From assembly GCF_000812465.1 (NCBI RefSeq), contig NZ_JWMA01000005.1, forward strand, positions 1-64,000: 64,000 nucleotides of DNA, read 5' to 3'. Made by a program: the position numbers and the translations under genes. Positions 1-8,121 of this stretch are shown here, piece by piece; the stretch's first letter is position 1, and each line of letters opens with the position of its first letter. The notes under the pieces were generated by a model. It was given only the letters and a program-made list of their open reading frames with translations, did not search any database and was not told where the DNA came from. This stretch comes from Cupriavidus sp. IDO (GTDB lineage: Bacteria; Pseudomonadota; Gammaproteobacteria; Burkholderiales; Burkholderiaceae).

Positions 1-235
1 TCACCGGCCGACCCCGCAACCCTTGCCAGTGCTGCCTTGCAGCGCCGCGTTGTGTTGCGAGGGGGCGAATATTAAGGGACGAACGCCGGGCTGGCAAGTG
101 GTTTGTCATAAAAATCTGATAATCAACTAGAAGAGTTGTTTAAGGCACTTCACCAGTCATTCGGAAATAGCTGTATAGAATCCAAATTCGGGCCCGGTCC
201 GGGCCCCCTTCTATAAATAAGGAGAAGGACGTTCG
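1..235. other. left edge and leader of the OsmC-like gene; no gene supported
   Basis: Bases 1-75 could be the tail of a plus-strand gene (frame 1 is open to a TAA at 73-75), but this is too short to judge. Bases 76-190 are AT-rich for this genome and look like promoter DNA. A tight GGCCCGG/CCGGGCC inverted repeat lies at 191-205, just before the AAGGAGAAGGA ribosome binding site of the gene starting at 236. No promoter hexamer pair stands out enough to call. Confidence 0.4.
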
Positions 236-625
236 ATGACTATTCAAGCGACGTGGCTGCCAAGCCAAGGTACGAGTGTCTGTAACCTGACGACCGGATC
301 TGCCAGCTGGCAGGCAGACCTGGATGCGTCGGCCGGCGGCGATACCCGCTATCCGAATCCGCACGAACTGCTGGACTCGGCACTTGCGGCGTGTACCACC
401 CTCACCCTGCAGCTCTATGCCAAGCGCAAGGGCTATGCCGTCACCGGAATTCACGTCTCGGTGAATCATGAGGAAGCGAACGGCACCTATACACTGAAGC
501 GCGAAGTCCGCGTCACCGGCGAACTGGCGCCCGCGGTCCTGGACGATCTGCTGCGCGTTGCCAACCGCTGCCCGGTCCACAAGACGCTTTCCGGACAGCT
601 GGCGATCGAGACAACCATCTCCTGA
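236..625 (+). CDS. OsmC/Ohr-superfamily protein
   Basis: A 129-residue protein of the OsmC/Ohr superfamily, cytoplasmic thiol peroxidases that reduce organic hydroperoxides and similar oxidants. The two conserved cysteines are present: Cys53 in the SALAACTTLTL stretch and Cys112 in the RCPVHKTL stretch, as expected for the family's reactive pair. The length is typical of the short OsmC subgroup. The ATG at 236 has a strong AAGGAGAAGGA ribosome binding site. The gene looks monocistronic: a Fur-box promoter for a separate short transcript begins 35 bases after its stop. The subgroup (true OsmC, Ohr or YhfA-like) and its substrate cannot be fixed by eye. Confidence 0.88.
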   Translation: MTIQATWLPSQGTSVCNLTTGSASWQADLDASAGGDTRYPNPHELLDSALAACTTLTLQLYAKRKGYAVTGIHVSVNHEEANGTYTLKREVRVTGELAPAVLDDLLRVANRCPVHKTLSGQLAIETTIS

Positions 626-659
626 GCCAGCCAAGACCGGCAGACGTCCAACCCGGCAA

Positions 660-690
660 TTGACCTATCAAATGATAATCGTTATCATTT
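660..690 (+). promoter_or_regulatory. sigma-70 promoter overlapped by a Fur box
   Basis: A TTGACC -35 (660-665), a 17-base spacer and a TATCAT -10 (683-688) form a near-consensus sigma-70 promoter. The -10 and most of the spacer are covered by an inverted repeat at 670-690 with arms AAATGATAA and TTATCATTT around TCG. This matches 15 of 19 positions of the classic GATAATGATAATCATTATC Fur operator. Fur-Fe(II) bound here would occlude RNA polymerase. No protein gene starts within 300 bases downstream; a terminator at 733-760 ends the unit. Confidence 0.8.
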
Positions 691-694
691 AAAC

Positions 695-760
695 ACTCAG
701 GGTCCGACACGACCTGAGTCAGCAAATGGGTTGCCGGACACGACGCGTGTCCGGCTTTTT
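695..760 (+). ncRNA. candidate Fur-repressed small RNA, about 66 nt
   Basis: The predicted start is near 695, seven bases after the -10, and the transcript would end at the T-run of the terminator at 733-760. The RNA would begin with a 7-bp hairpin (ACTCAGG 695-701 with CCTGAGT 713-719), then an unpaired linker at about 720-732, then the 9-bp terminator stem. That architecture, and iron control, resemble RyhB/PrrF-type regulators, but no sequence relation to them is claimed. No plausible short ORF with a ribosome binding site is seen inside. The RNA is inferred from promoter, operator and terminator only. Confidence 0.6.
733..760 (+). terminator. rho-independent terminator
   Basis: GCCGGACAC (733-741), loop GACGC, GTGTCCGGC (747-755), then five T (756-760). 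A perfect 9-bp GC-rich stem with a T-run. Confidence 0.88.
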
Positions 761-1060
761 CCTTCGCCCGCCCCCTCCCTGAAGGATCCGAAACCCGCGA
801 TGCAGTCGCGCGTACCGCCCGCTCACTGCGTACCCTCAACGTCATCATCCTGACGCATGCCGCGCAGTACGGTATCGCCGATGTTCAAAGCAGGAAGATC
901 CGGCATCGCGTACCTCGTACGGGTGGAGTTCGATGTCGTTTGTTCGCTGTCCCACCAAGGTTCTGTTGCGATAGGCCCAAAACGGCACCGGCTGCTTTGT
1001 CCGCGTCCGGTGCGCGGCTTACCATGAATAAAAAAGAAGAACGCAACAAGCCAAGAAGAA
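761..1060. other. intergenic region, no gene supported
   Basis: About 300 bases between the small-RNA terminator and the unknown gene. A GCACCGG/CCGGTGC inverted repeat near 985-1013 is the only structure noticed. An ATG at 1024 opens a lysine-rich frame, but that frame runs on inside the larger gene with out-of-frame codon use, so it is not called. Confidence 0.4.
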
Positions 1061-1081
1061 TTGCAGTCGAGCGGGGGTACC

Positions 1082-1900
1082 TTGACGAACTACATCGAAG
1101 AGTATTGCGCGCGAATCAAGCGCGCGGGAGCAGCAGGCGTTGTCGGGAAGCCCGTTCTGGTCGATCAAGACAACACCTACATCATGACCTACGTGCCGCA
1201 CGAGCATTTCAATGCAAATGCCCGCCTGGTCCTGGTCAGTACAACACCCGGGCATACCCATGTGCGACTGGCGGCCGCCGTCACGGAAGAGTTGCTGATC
1301 GCGCGCACGCCGGGCCGCGTCATCCAGCGTGAGAACAAGCGCCGCGTGGAACTGGGCGGCAGGCTGGTCAGGCCGAACCTGATCCGCATGCTCGATCATT
1401 TCCGCGTACCCGAACTGGTCGAGCTGCCGCATGCCGCCGCGCTGTGGAACGAGGGTTTCGAGAAACTCCAGCCGCTCGCGCTGCTGCCCTACGCCACCAC
1501 GCGCCGCGGCCTGGCATTCGACGGCACGCTGGAAGAACTGCTTGCCTCGCCGATGCTGCGCGCAGCCTTCGACGCGCAGTTCCTCGGCGCCCTGCGCCAG
1601 ATGCGTAACGATGCCCTCTACATCGCGCTCGGACGCACGGCATGGGCTGGCCTGCGCCACGCGGTCAGCCGGCGGCTGCTGGACAGGCAGCAGTTGCTCG
1701 GCATGATGCCAGTGCCGGCGCGCGCCGGCAGCATGGTCCGCTATTTCCTGCGCGAGATCGCAGCAACGAGCCTTTCCGCCAATGATCCGGTCCGGCATCG
1801 CATCGGCTGGCTCGATGCCGCCCACGCCGAGCTGGAGGCCAGCGTGCGCCAGCTCCGCGCCAGCCTTCCGGGGGCCGGCGGCGACCTGCAGATTGCATAG
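1082..1900 (+). CDS. uncharacterised protein, about 272 aa
   Basis: I do not recognise this family. The frame is open from TTG codons at 1061 and 1082. The TTG at 1082 is preferred because a GCGGGGG stretch lies just upstream; no ATG is available near the 5' end. The product is soluble-looking, with no signal peptide or membrane segment. It has an N-terminal alpha/beta-looking part (about residues 15-95, with strands such as RLVLVSTTPGHT) and a helical, Arg/Leu-rich remainder. Third-position GC is high, as expected for a real gene of this genome. A strong terminator follows at 1990-2019. No function is proposed. Confidence 0.65.
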   Translation: MTNYIEEYCARIKRAGAAGVVGKPVLVDQDNTYIMTYVPHEHFNANARLVLVSTTPGHTHVRLAAAVTEELLIARTPGRVIQRENKRRVELGGRLVRPNLIRMLDHFRVPELVELPHAAALWNEGFEKLQPLALLPYATTRRGLAFDGTLEELLASPMLRAAFDAQFLGALRQMRNDALYIALGRTAWAGLRHAVSRRLLDRQQLLGMMPVPARAGSMVRYFLREIAATSLSANDPVRHRIGWLDAAHAELEASVRQLRASLPGAGGDLQIA

Positions 1901-1989
1901 GCGCAGCCCCTACCAAAGTGGGGTCTCAGGCCACGCGTTTGCGCCGATAACTCCTCTTGAGGAAACTGACCTCCTCGCATTCCCGATTA

Positions 1990-2019
1990 GCGGCCCCGGT
2001 GTGGGCCGCGATTTTTTTT
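1990..2019 (+). terminator. rho-independent terminator
   Basis: GCGGCCC (1990-1996), short loop, GGGCCGC (2003-2009), then GA and eight T (2012-2019). It ends the transcript of the unknown gene at 1082-1900. Confidence 0.88.
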
Positions 2020-2083
2020 CCGCGGATCCTGGCGCATCCGCATCGCTACAATGGCTGTACCCCGCAACGGAGTACCGCCTGCA

Positions 2084-2854
2084 ATGCTCCCTTCCCAGAT
2101 CCCTCGCGCGCGCAAGCGGATAGCCGGACGCGCAGGCGCCCTGCTTGGGATCGCAATGCTGCTGGCGCCCGCTTCCGTGCCGGCACAAGCTGACAGGCCC
2201 GGCATCGCGTTCTCCGCCGCAAAGCCCGGCGAAGCGCTCCCGGCAGGCTGGAAGAACCTGCCGGTGGTCCACGGCAAGGCCATGACCCTTTACAGCCTGG
2301 TGGCAGATGGCCGCACCACGGTGCTGGAGGCCGATGCGAGCCATTCCGCCTCCGCGCTGATGCACGAGGGCAATATCGACCTTGCCCAAACGCCGGTGGT
2401 CGCGTGGCGCTGGAAAGCCGAAAGCCCCATCGAGGGCGCCGACAATCGCAAGGGCGCGCATGAAGACTCGCCAGCGCGCCTGGTCTTTTTCTTCGACGGC
2501 GACAAGCGGAAGCTCTCCTTCGGCGACCGTGCCAGCATGCAGCTGGCCAAAACCCTTGCCGGCGAGGAATTGCCCTACGCGACATTGATGTATATCTGGT
2601 CCGAAACTGCCGCACCGGGCAGCGTCATCCCCAATCCCCATACGGACCGCGTACAGATGATCGTGGTGTCGGGCAAGCCGGGCGATGCCGGCAAATGGCA
2701 AAGCCTGCGGCGCAACATCGCCCAGGATTACGAGCAGGTCTTCCACGAGAAACCCGGCCGTATCACGGCCTACGGGCTGCTGACGGACACGGACAACACT
2801 GGCGCCACGGCCCGCGCGTGGTACGGGGACATGAAGTTCCTGCCCGCGCCCTGA
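2084..2854 (+). CDS. DUF3047 family exported protein
   Basis: A DUF3047-type protein of about 256 residues, recognised by the WRWKAE segment, the acidic stretch followed by SPARLVFFFDGD, and the LMYIWSE segment typical of the family. The function of DUF3047 is unknown. Starting at ATG 2084 gives a basic N-terminus followed by a hydrophobic stretch and a PAQA cleavage site, i.e. a signal peptide, so the protein is probably periplasmic. An upstream in-frame ATG at 2051 would put extra residues before the signal, so 2084 is preferred. It stands alone, converging on the aco operon ten bases from the end of the lipoate-ligase-like gene. Confidence 0.75.
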   Translation: MLPSQIPRARKRIAGRAGALLGIAMLLAPASVPAQADRPGIAFSAAKPGEALPAGWKNLPVVHGKAMTLYSLVADGRTTVLEADASHSASALMHEGNIDLAQTPVVAWRWKAESPIEGADNRKGAHEDSPARLVFFFDGDKRKLSFGDRASMQLAKTLAGEELPYATLMYIWSETAAPGSVIPNPHTDRVQMIVVSGKPGDAGKWQSLRRNIAQDYEQVFHEKPGRITAYGLLTDTDNTGATARAWYGDMKFLPAP

Positions 2855-2864
2855 GCCGCGGGAT

Positions 2865-3686
2865 CTATTGCGGCGCAGGCGTCTGCGCCAGGCTTTCGCG
2901 CAATGCGTGCGAGACCCGTGCCATCAGCGTCTGCTGATGGTCCGTACCGCCGCCGAGCGCCTCCAGTACGCTGACCACCTTGCCTGCGTCGTAGCGACGG
3001 CCGCTTTCGATCGCAGCCTCAAAAGCGTTGGCACGCTGGTTGATTTCCTCCGGATCCGCGGTCACCAGCAACACCGCGTGGGCCAGCACCAGATGACGCT
3101 GCCCGTCCGGCGACTGCGCGTCGGTCGGGGCGCGCCGCCAGTATTGGGCCGTGCCGGCGATCTTGCGCGCATCCTCCGGCGGTCCCCACGCCAGGTTGTA
3201 GCGGCCATCGCAGAACGAGCCTGCCACGGCCTGCCAGTGCGTGCCGACACCCAGCGACTGCAGCCCCTTGCCGATGACTTCGCACAGGTGCAGGTAGACG
3301 GCATCGCTGAGCGCCCCCGGCGGCCGCCCGACGGCATAGGCCAGGCTGAGATTGAGAATGCCCGGCCCCTGCGGCACCAGGCCACCACCGGACATGCGCA
3401 GCCACACCGGGCAGCCGCGTTGCGCGAAGTCCGTGCGCGCGGCCGCGAGCCCGGCGTACCGCAGATAACTCCGCGGCACGACCAGCGACACCGGAGCTTC
3501 CCACAACTGTGCTACCTGCCGCCCCTGCGCAGCCAGATCGAGCAAGGCCATTTCGGCCTGCAGAGGATCCGTCTCGGATGCGTCTGGATCGATGAATGCG
3601 AACGGCATATGAGGATCATGGGAAGTGACAGGCAGCCCGACCGGCCACCCGTCACCATTCTCCATGCAGGAGCGCTGCAACGCCAC
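2865..3686 (-). CDS. lipoate-protein ligase A family protein at the end of the aco operon
   Basis: A 273-residue biotin/lipoate ligase-fold protein. RMSGGG at residues 97-102 corresponds to the RRxGGG substrate loop, and RKIAGTAQ, with Lys175, is the lipoyl-AMP-binding segment. Such enzymes attach lipoate or octanoate to E2 domains. The gene starts five bases after acoC, so the obvious client is Lys50 of AcoC. The GTG start at 3686 has an AAGG upstream; an ATG at 3665 is the alternative. It could be a ligase, an octanoyltransferase or an amidotransferase. The C-terminal accessory domain of E. coli LplA (337 aa) seems to be missing. Confidence 0.8.
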   Translation of the reverse strand: MALQRSCMENGDGWPVGLPVTSHDPHMPFAFIDPDASETDPLQAEMALLDLAAQGRQVAQLWEAPVSLVVPRSYLRYAGLAAARTDFAQRGCPVWLRMSGGGLVPQGPGILNLSLAYAVGRPPGALSDAVYLHLCEVIGKGLQSLGVGTHWQAVAGSFCDGRYNLAWGPPEDARKIAGTAQYWRRAPTDAQSPDGQRHLVLAHAVLLVTADPEEINQRANAFEAAIESGRRYDAGKVVSVLEALGGGTDHQQTLMARVSHALRESLAQTPAPQ

Positions 3687-3690
3687 TGTT

Positions 3691-4815
3691 CTAGCCTTGC
3701 AGATGCCGGCGCAACAGTGCGTTGAAGTCGCCGGCCTTCTCCATCTGGCTCATGTGCCCGGCATCGTCGAAGATCTTCACCGTGGCCCCGGCCGGTGCGT
3801 GTGCCGCATGGGAGCTGGGGATGATCTGGTCCCTGGCTCCCCATACCACCAGCGTGCGCTTGCCGCTGTCCGCCAGCCGCAGCCCGGGCTGCTCGCGCTG
3901 GCGGCCGTTGGCGAATAGGCTGCCGCCAAGCGCGGCCAGCGCTTCCGGCACGCCGTCCAGGCGCTTGTAGCGAAGCAGGTCGTCCAGCAACTGCCGGCTG
4001 ACCAGATCCGCATTGGCAAACAGCAATTCGATCACCGGCTTCAGCTCGCGCCGCGACTGCGCGCTGACAAAGCCGCCGGTGTAGTCGCTGTTCACCTCCT
4101 CGCCCAGCCCCGCCGGCGACACCAGCGCGACCGACAGCACGCGCTGCGGCGCATCCACCGCCAGCTGCGCGGCAATGCCGCCCCCCATGGAGTGTCCGAC
4201 CACATGTGCCGAGGCAATGCCGGCCTCGTCCATGAAGCGGCCTACAAAGCCGGCCATCTCCGCCAGCGTCGTTCCCGCGAGCCGCGGCGATGTTTGTCCG
4301 TGTGCGGGCAGGTCAAGCGCCACGACGGTGTACGCGTCCGCAAGCGGGTCGAGGTTGAACAGCCAGTTGTCGAGATCGCCGCCAAAGCCATGGATGAAGA
4401 GCACCGTCTGCGGGCCGTCTCCCTTGCGGGCGTAGCGGACACGGATGCCGTCCACGTCGATAAATTGGTACGCAGGGGCGGCCTCTTCTTCGCCATCGTC
4501 GTCCGCCGGCGTCTCGTAGGCCGAGACATAAGCATCGATTTCCGCATCGCTCACCTCCGCTGGCGCCAGCACGCCGAGCAGCGCCTTCACCGGCAGCACG
4601 TCGCCCGCCTGCGCCACCTTGCGGCGCAGCGTGCCGGCGTCCGGCGCCTCGACCGCGTTGGCGATCTTGTCGGTTTCCACATCGAGGATCGGCATGCCCA
4701 CCGAAATCTCCGCGCCATCGTCGACCAGCCACTCGTTGACCGTGCCTTCCTTCATCGACAGGCCCCATTTGGGCATCACGATCGGGGAAATCGTGGGGGA
4801 AAGTGCGGTAGCCAT
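3691..4815 (-). CDS. acoC: acetoin dehydrogenase E2 component (dihydrolipoamide acetyltransferase)
   Basis: E2 of the acetoin dehydrogenase complex; it takes the acetyl group released from acetoin by AcoAB and passes it to CoA. The 374 residues comprise an N-terminal lipoyl domain (about 1-80, lipoyl Lys50 in DVETDKIAN), an acidic linker (about 100-115) and an alpha/beta-hydrolase domain (about 118-374). The hydrolase domain carries a full Ser209 (GHSMGG)/Asp329/His354 triad. It lacks the usual E2 catalytic domain with HxxxDG, as known for Cupriavidus necator AcoC. The start ATG shares one base with the acoB stop (TGATG), so translation is coupled. Confidence 0.95.
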   Translation of the reverse strand: MATALSPTISPIVMPKWGLSMKEGTVNEWLVDDGAEISVGMPILDVETDKIANAVEAPDAGTLRRKVAQAGDVLPVKALLGVLAPAEVSDAEIDAYVSAYETPADDDGEEEAAPAYQFIDVDGIRVRYARKGDGPQTVLFIHGFGGDLDNWLFNLDPLADAYTVVALDLPAHGQTSPRLAGTTLAEMAGFVGRFMDEAGIASAHVVGHSMGGGIAAQLAVDAPQRVLSVALVSPAGLGEEVNSDYTGGFVSAQSRRELKPVIELLFANADLVSRQLLDDLLRYKRLDGVPEALAALGGSLFANGRQREQPGLRLADSGKRTLVVWGARDQIIPSSHAAHAPAGATVKIFDDAGHMSQMEKAGDFNALLRRHLQG

Positions 4816-5831
4816 CAGTGCTTGCCTCCCTTCATGGTCTTGCGGGCCGCTTCCACGATCTGCGCGGCGCTCGGGATATACAGGTCTTCCAGCGCCGGCG
4901 AGAACGGCACCGGCGTGTGCGGCGGGCACACCATCTCGATACCGGCCTTGAGCGCGCCGAACGCCTGCTGCGCGACCTGCGCGGCGATATCGGTGGCGAT
5001 ATTGCAGCGCGGGCTGGCTTCGTCCACCACCACCAGCCGGCCGGTGTTCTCCACGGTTTCGAGCACGGTGTCCATGTCCAGCGGCGACAGCGTGCGCAGG
5101 TCCACCACCTCGGCCTCGATGCCTTCCTTGGCCAGCGTCGCGGCTGCCTCCAGCGCGCGATGCACCATCAGCCCATAGGTGACGATCGACACGTCCTTGC
5201 CGTCGCGCACGATATTGGCCTCGCCGAACGGTATCGCGTAGGCGCCCTCGGGCACGTCGCCCTCCAGCCCGTACAGGTTCTTGTGCTCGCAGAAGATCAC
5301 CGGGTCGTTGTCGCGGATCGCCTGGATCAGCAGGCCCTTGGTGTCGTACGGCGTGGACGGGCACACCACCTTCAGGCCAGGGATATGCGTGAACAGCGGC
5401 GTCAGCATCTGGCTGTGCTGCGCGGCCGCGCGGAAGCCCGCGCCAACCATGGCGCGGATGACCACCGGCGTCTCGGCCTTGCCGCCGAACATATAGCGGA
5501 ACTTGGCCGCCTGGTTGAAGATCTGGTCGAAGCACACGCCCATGAAGTCGATGAACATGAGTTCGGCAATCGGCCGCATGCCGCAGGCTGCCGCGCCGAT
5601 CGCCGCGCCCACGTAGGCCGACTCCGACAGCGGCGTATCCAGCAGCCGGTCCCCATGCTTGGCGTACAGCCCCTTGGTCACGCCCAGCACGCCGCCCCAG
5701 GCGTCTTTCTCGCCGTCCGCGCCGGCGCCGCCGACAATGTCTTCGCCCAGCATGATCACGCTCGGGTCGCGGGTCATTTCCTGGTCGATCGCCTCGTTGA
5801 TCGCCTGCTTGATGCTCAGTTTGCGAGCCAT
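4815..5831 (-). CDS. acoB: acetoin dehydrogenase E1 component, beta subunit
   Basis: A 338-residue transketolase-like beta subunit of the TPP-dependent acetoin:DCPIP oxidoreductase, which cleaves acetoin to acetaldehyde and an acetyl unit. Recognisable features are the N-terminal INEAIDQEM segment, the MLGEDIVGG stretch and the C-terminal half that pairs with AcoA to form the TPP site. Length equals that of characterised AcoB proteins. The ATG at 5831 has an AGGAGA site; the gene lies 40 bases after acoA and overlaps acoC by one base. The large open frame opposite it on the plus strand is a GC-codon shadow. Confidence 0.96.
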   Translation of the reverse strand: MARKLSIKQAINEAIDQEMTRDPSVIMLGEDIVGGAGADGEKDAWGGVLGVTKGLYAKHGDRLLDTPLSESAYVGAAIGAAACGMRPIAELMFIDFMGVCFDQIFNQAAKFRYMFGGKAETPVVIRAMVGAGFRAAAQHSQMLTPLFTHIPGLKVVCPSTPYDTKGLLIQAIRDNDPVIFCEHKNLYGLEGDVPEGAYAIPFGEANIVRDGKDVSIVTYGLMVHRALEAAATLAKEGIEAEVVDLRTLSPLDMDTVLETVENTGRLVVVDEASPRCNIATDIAAQVAQQAFGALKAGIEMVCPPHTPVPFSPALEDLYIPSAAQIVEAARKTMKGGKH

Positions 5832-5871
5832 GGTTTGTCTCCTGATTGGATGGATTGCTTGGTGCGGCGAC

Positions 5872-6876
5872 TCAGTAGCTCACGTACACATCGGTCAGCA
5901 GGTCTTCCGGCCCCGGCAACGGTGCGGCCTTGGCTTCCTGCACGGCGTGCTCGATCAGCGCGCCGACTTCGCGGTCGACTGCTTCCAGCTCGTCACGCGA
6001 GATCACGCCCCCTTGCGTAACGCTGCGCGTGAAGATCTTCAGGCAATCCTTGTTGGCACGGATGTCGTCGAGCTCGCCGGCAGCGCGATAGGTCTGCGCA
6101 TCGCCCTCGAAGTGGCCATAGAAGCGGACCATCTTGCATTCGAGCAGCGAGGGGCCGCCGCCTTCGCGTGCACGCCGGATGACCTCGCCGGCCGCCTCGT
6201 ACACGGCGAAGAAGTCAGTGCCGTCCACCGTCACGCCGGGAATGCCGAAGCCCGCTGCACGATCCACGTAGCTATCCACGGCGGTGCCATAGTCGCGCGA
6301 GGTCGATTCCGCGTAGCCGTTGTTCTCGATGACGAAGATCACCGGCAGGTTCCACACTGCGGCCAGGTTCAGGCTTTCGAGGAAGGTGCCCTGGTTGGAC
6401 GCGCCGTCGCCGGAGAAGGTAATGCCCACCTCGCCCTTGCCACGGAACTTCGCCGCCAGCGCAGCGCCGCAGATCAGTGGTGCGCCGGCGCCCAGGATGC
6501 CGTTGGCGCCCATCATGCCCTTGGACAGGTCAGCGATATGCATCGAGCCGCCCTTGCCGTTGCAGGAGCCGCCCTTGCGGCCGTAGATCTCCTTCATCAT
6601 CGCCACCGGGTCCACCCCCTTGGCAATGCAGTGGCCATGGCCGCGATGCGTGCTGGCAATACGGTCGCCGTCGCCGAGGTGCTGCAGGATGCCGACGCCG
6701 GTCGCTTCCTCACCGGCATACAGGTGAACGAAGCCCGGAATGTCGCCGCGTCCGAAATCCACATGCAGGCGTTCTTCAAATTCGCGGATGGTGCGCATCT
6801 TGCGATACACCGTCAGCAGCGTCTCTTTGTCTAGTGGCAGCGTGGTCGGGTCCGATTGCGAGGATCTGGCTGTCAT
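5872..6876 (-). CDS. acoA: acetoin dehydrogenase E1 component, alpha subunit
   Basis: A 334-residue TPP-binding alpha subunit that forms the E1 enzyme with AcoB. The TPP/Mg motif is clear: GDGASNQG followed about 22 residues later by ENN. The HRGHGHCIAKG and KGGSMHIAD segments are also typical of E1 alpha subunits of the pyruvate/acetoin dehydrogenase family. Fifteen bases separate it from acoX, and the start ATG at 6876 has an AAGGAGA ribosome binding site. It belongs to the acoXABC transcript driven by the sigma-54 promoter at 8009-8024. Confidence 0.96.
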   Translation of the reverse strand: MTARSSQSDPTTLPLDKETLLTVYRKMRTIREFEERLHVDFGRGDIPGFVHLYAGEEATGVGILQHLGDGDRIASTHRGHGHCIAKGVDPVAMMKEIYGRKGGSCNGKGGSMHIADLSKGMMGANGILGAGAPLICGAALAAKFRGKGEVGITFSGDGASNQGTFLESLNLAAVWNLPVIFVIENNGYAESTSRDYGTAVDSYVDRAAGFGIPGVTVDGTDFFAVYEAAGEVIRRAREGGGPSLLECKMVRFYGHFEGDAQTYRAAGELDDIRANKDCLKIFTRSVTQGGVISRDELEAVDREVGALIEHAVQEAKAAPLPGPEDLLTDVYVSY

Positions 6877-6891
6877 ATCTGTCTCCTTCGG

Positions 6892-7971
6892 TTAGTGGTG
6901 GTGCTCGGTCAAGTCAGGCGTTGAATCACTGCGCATCAGCCGGGTACGCGCCGCATAGCGCATGCAGGCGGCCACATCGATGCTGCGGAATGCGTGCTCG
7001 TGCAGGGTGACGGTGACTTCGTCCTGTGAGCCGAAGGCCAGCTCGCGCTCGCCATCCAGCGCGACGATGCCGGCGCGCTGGCGCACGCGGTGCGGCCTGC
7101 CATGCTCGAGGCGCTGCCAGCCGGCGATCGGCACGGTGCAGAGCAAGCCCGGCGCGATCGGTGCGCACAGATCGAATTCGCCTTCGCCTGCCGCCGCCAG
7201 TTCGATCGCAAGGCCGCCGGATTCGCGCCGGCCCAGTGGTTCCAGCATGCCGGCGATGGCCGACAGGCCAATCGCCTGCGGATCGGCGAACGAGACGTAG
7301 ACGGCCGCAAGGGTATCGGTCTTCCACAGCGCGCGTGCGCCGATGAAGTGCTCGTGCGAGATCACGGCATCCACCAGCGCGATGTCGCGGCGGAATTCGC
7401 CGTTGGCGCCACGGATGACGATGTCGAGCCGCTTGTTGGAGGCCAGTGCGTTCTTCTCCGGAATCTTGCCGACCGCGTAGAGGCCGGTGGCCAGTCCGGT
7501 GATGGTGGGCTCGCGCATTTCCGGAAAGGCGTTGTTGGTGCCGGTGGAGAGTCCCGCGATCGGCACTCCTCCGCACTCGCGCACCACCGCGCGATGCGTG
7601 CCGTCGCCCCCCAGCACGATGATGGCGGCCGCGCCGGCGTCGGCCATGCAGCGCGTGGCATGCAGGGTGTCGTCCACGCGCGCGGTGACCGGCATGTCGA
7701 CGTACTCGACCATCGGCAGTCCGGCATCCGGCCCCTGCCGGCGCGCCAGGTGGCGCCCCAGCATGACGCGCAGCCCTTCGCGGTCCGGCATCATCATCAC
7801 GCGGCCGATGCCGCAGGCCGACAGCGCCGAGAGCAGGCGCAGCACGATGTTGACGCGGTCCGCCAGCTGCAGGCTGCTGGCGTTGGCAATCACGCGACGG
7901 ATGTCGCGGGCCGAGATCGGGTTGGCGATGATGCCGACCCATGGCGTATCGGCGGCCGCAGCATGGCCCAT
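6892..7971 (-). CDS. acoX: AcoX, NAD-kinase-like protein of acetoin catabolism
   Basis: A 359-residue protein of the ATP-NAD kinase/AcoX family. The diagnostic GGDGTHR loop lies in the first half, after an IANPISARD nucleotide-binding-type segment. AcoX is the first gene of acetoin operons in Cupriavidus and Pseudomonas; its biochemical role is not settled, and it is not a subunit of the dehydrogenase. The ATG at 7971 has an AGGAGA site and lies about 26 bases downstream of the predicted sigma-54 start point. Confidence 0.94.
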   Translation of the reverse strand: MGHAAAADTPWVGIIANPISARDIRRVIANASSLQLADRVNIVLRLLSALSACGIGRVMMMPDREGLRVMLGRHLARRQGPDAGLPMVEYVDMPVTARVDDTLHATRCMADAGAAAIIVLGGDGTHRAVVRECGGVPIAGLSTGTNNAFPEMREPTITGLATGLYAVGKIPEKNALASNKRLDIVIRGANGEFRRDIALVDAVISHEHFIGARALWKTDTLAAVYVSFADPQAIGLSAIAGMLEPLGRRESGGLAIELAAAGEGEFDLCAPIAPGLLCTVPIAGWQRLEHGRPHRVRQRAGIVALDGERELAFGSQDEVTVTLHEHAFRSIDVAACMRYAARTRLMRSDSTPDLTEHHH

Positions 7972-8008
7972 TGCCTGTCTCCTGTTGTCATTGTCGTGAC
8001 AGGCTTAT

Positions 8009-8024
8009 TGCAATGGCTGTGCCA
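8009..8024 (-). promoter_or_regulatory. sigma-54 (-24/-12) promoter of acoXABC
   Basis: Read on the minus strand, the site is TGGCAC, five bases, TTGCA, a perfect match to the -24/-12 consensus with the correct spacing. It lies 38 bases from the acoX start, and the neighbouring acoR encodes the matching sigma-54 activator. Confidence 0.93.
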
Positions 8025-8121
8025 GTACAGGAAATGGCGATACGCAGCGAAACACGGCCGCCCAGGCGGCCGGAAGCAAGGGATAACCCGGAAGGAAAGC
8101 GGTGCGCCGAGGGTTCAGCGC

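Noticed and set aside
1024..1332. ORF from the ATG at 1024
   Set aside because: Its first codons look plausible (Lys-rich), but beyond 1110 it is in an alternative frame of the unknown gene and has no family similarity or good ribosome binding site.
4818..6834. Long plus-strand open frames opposite acoA and acoB
   Set aside because: acoA, acoB and their overlaps are certain; these frames have His/Arg-rich antisense composition.
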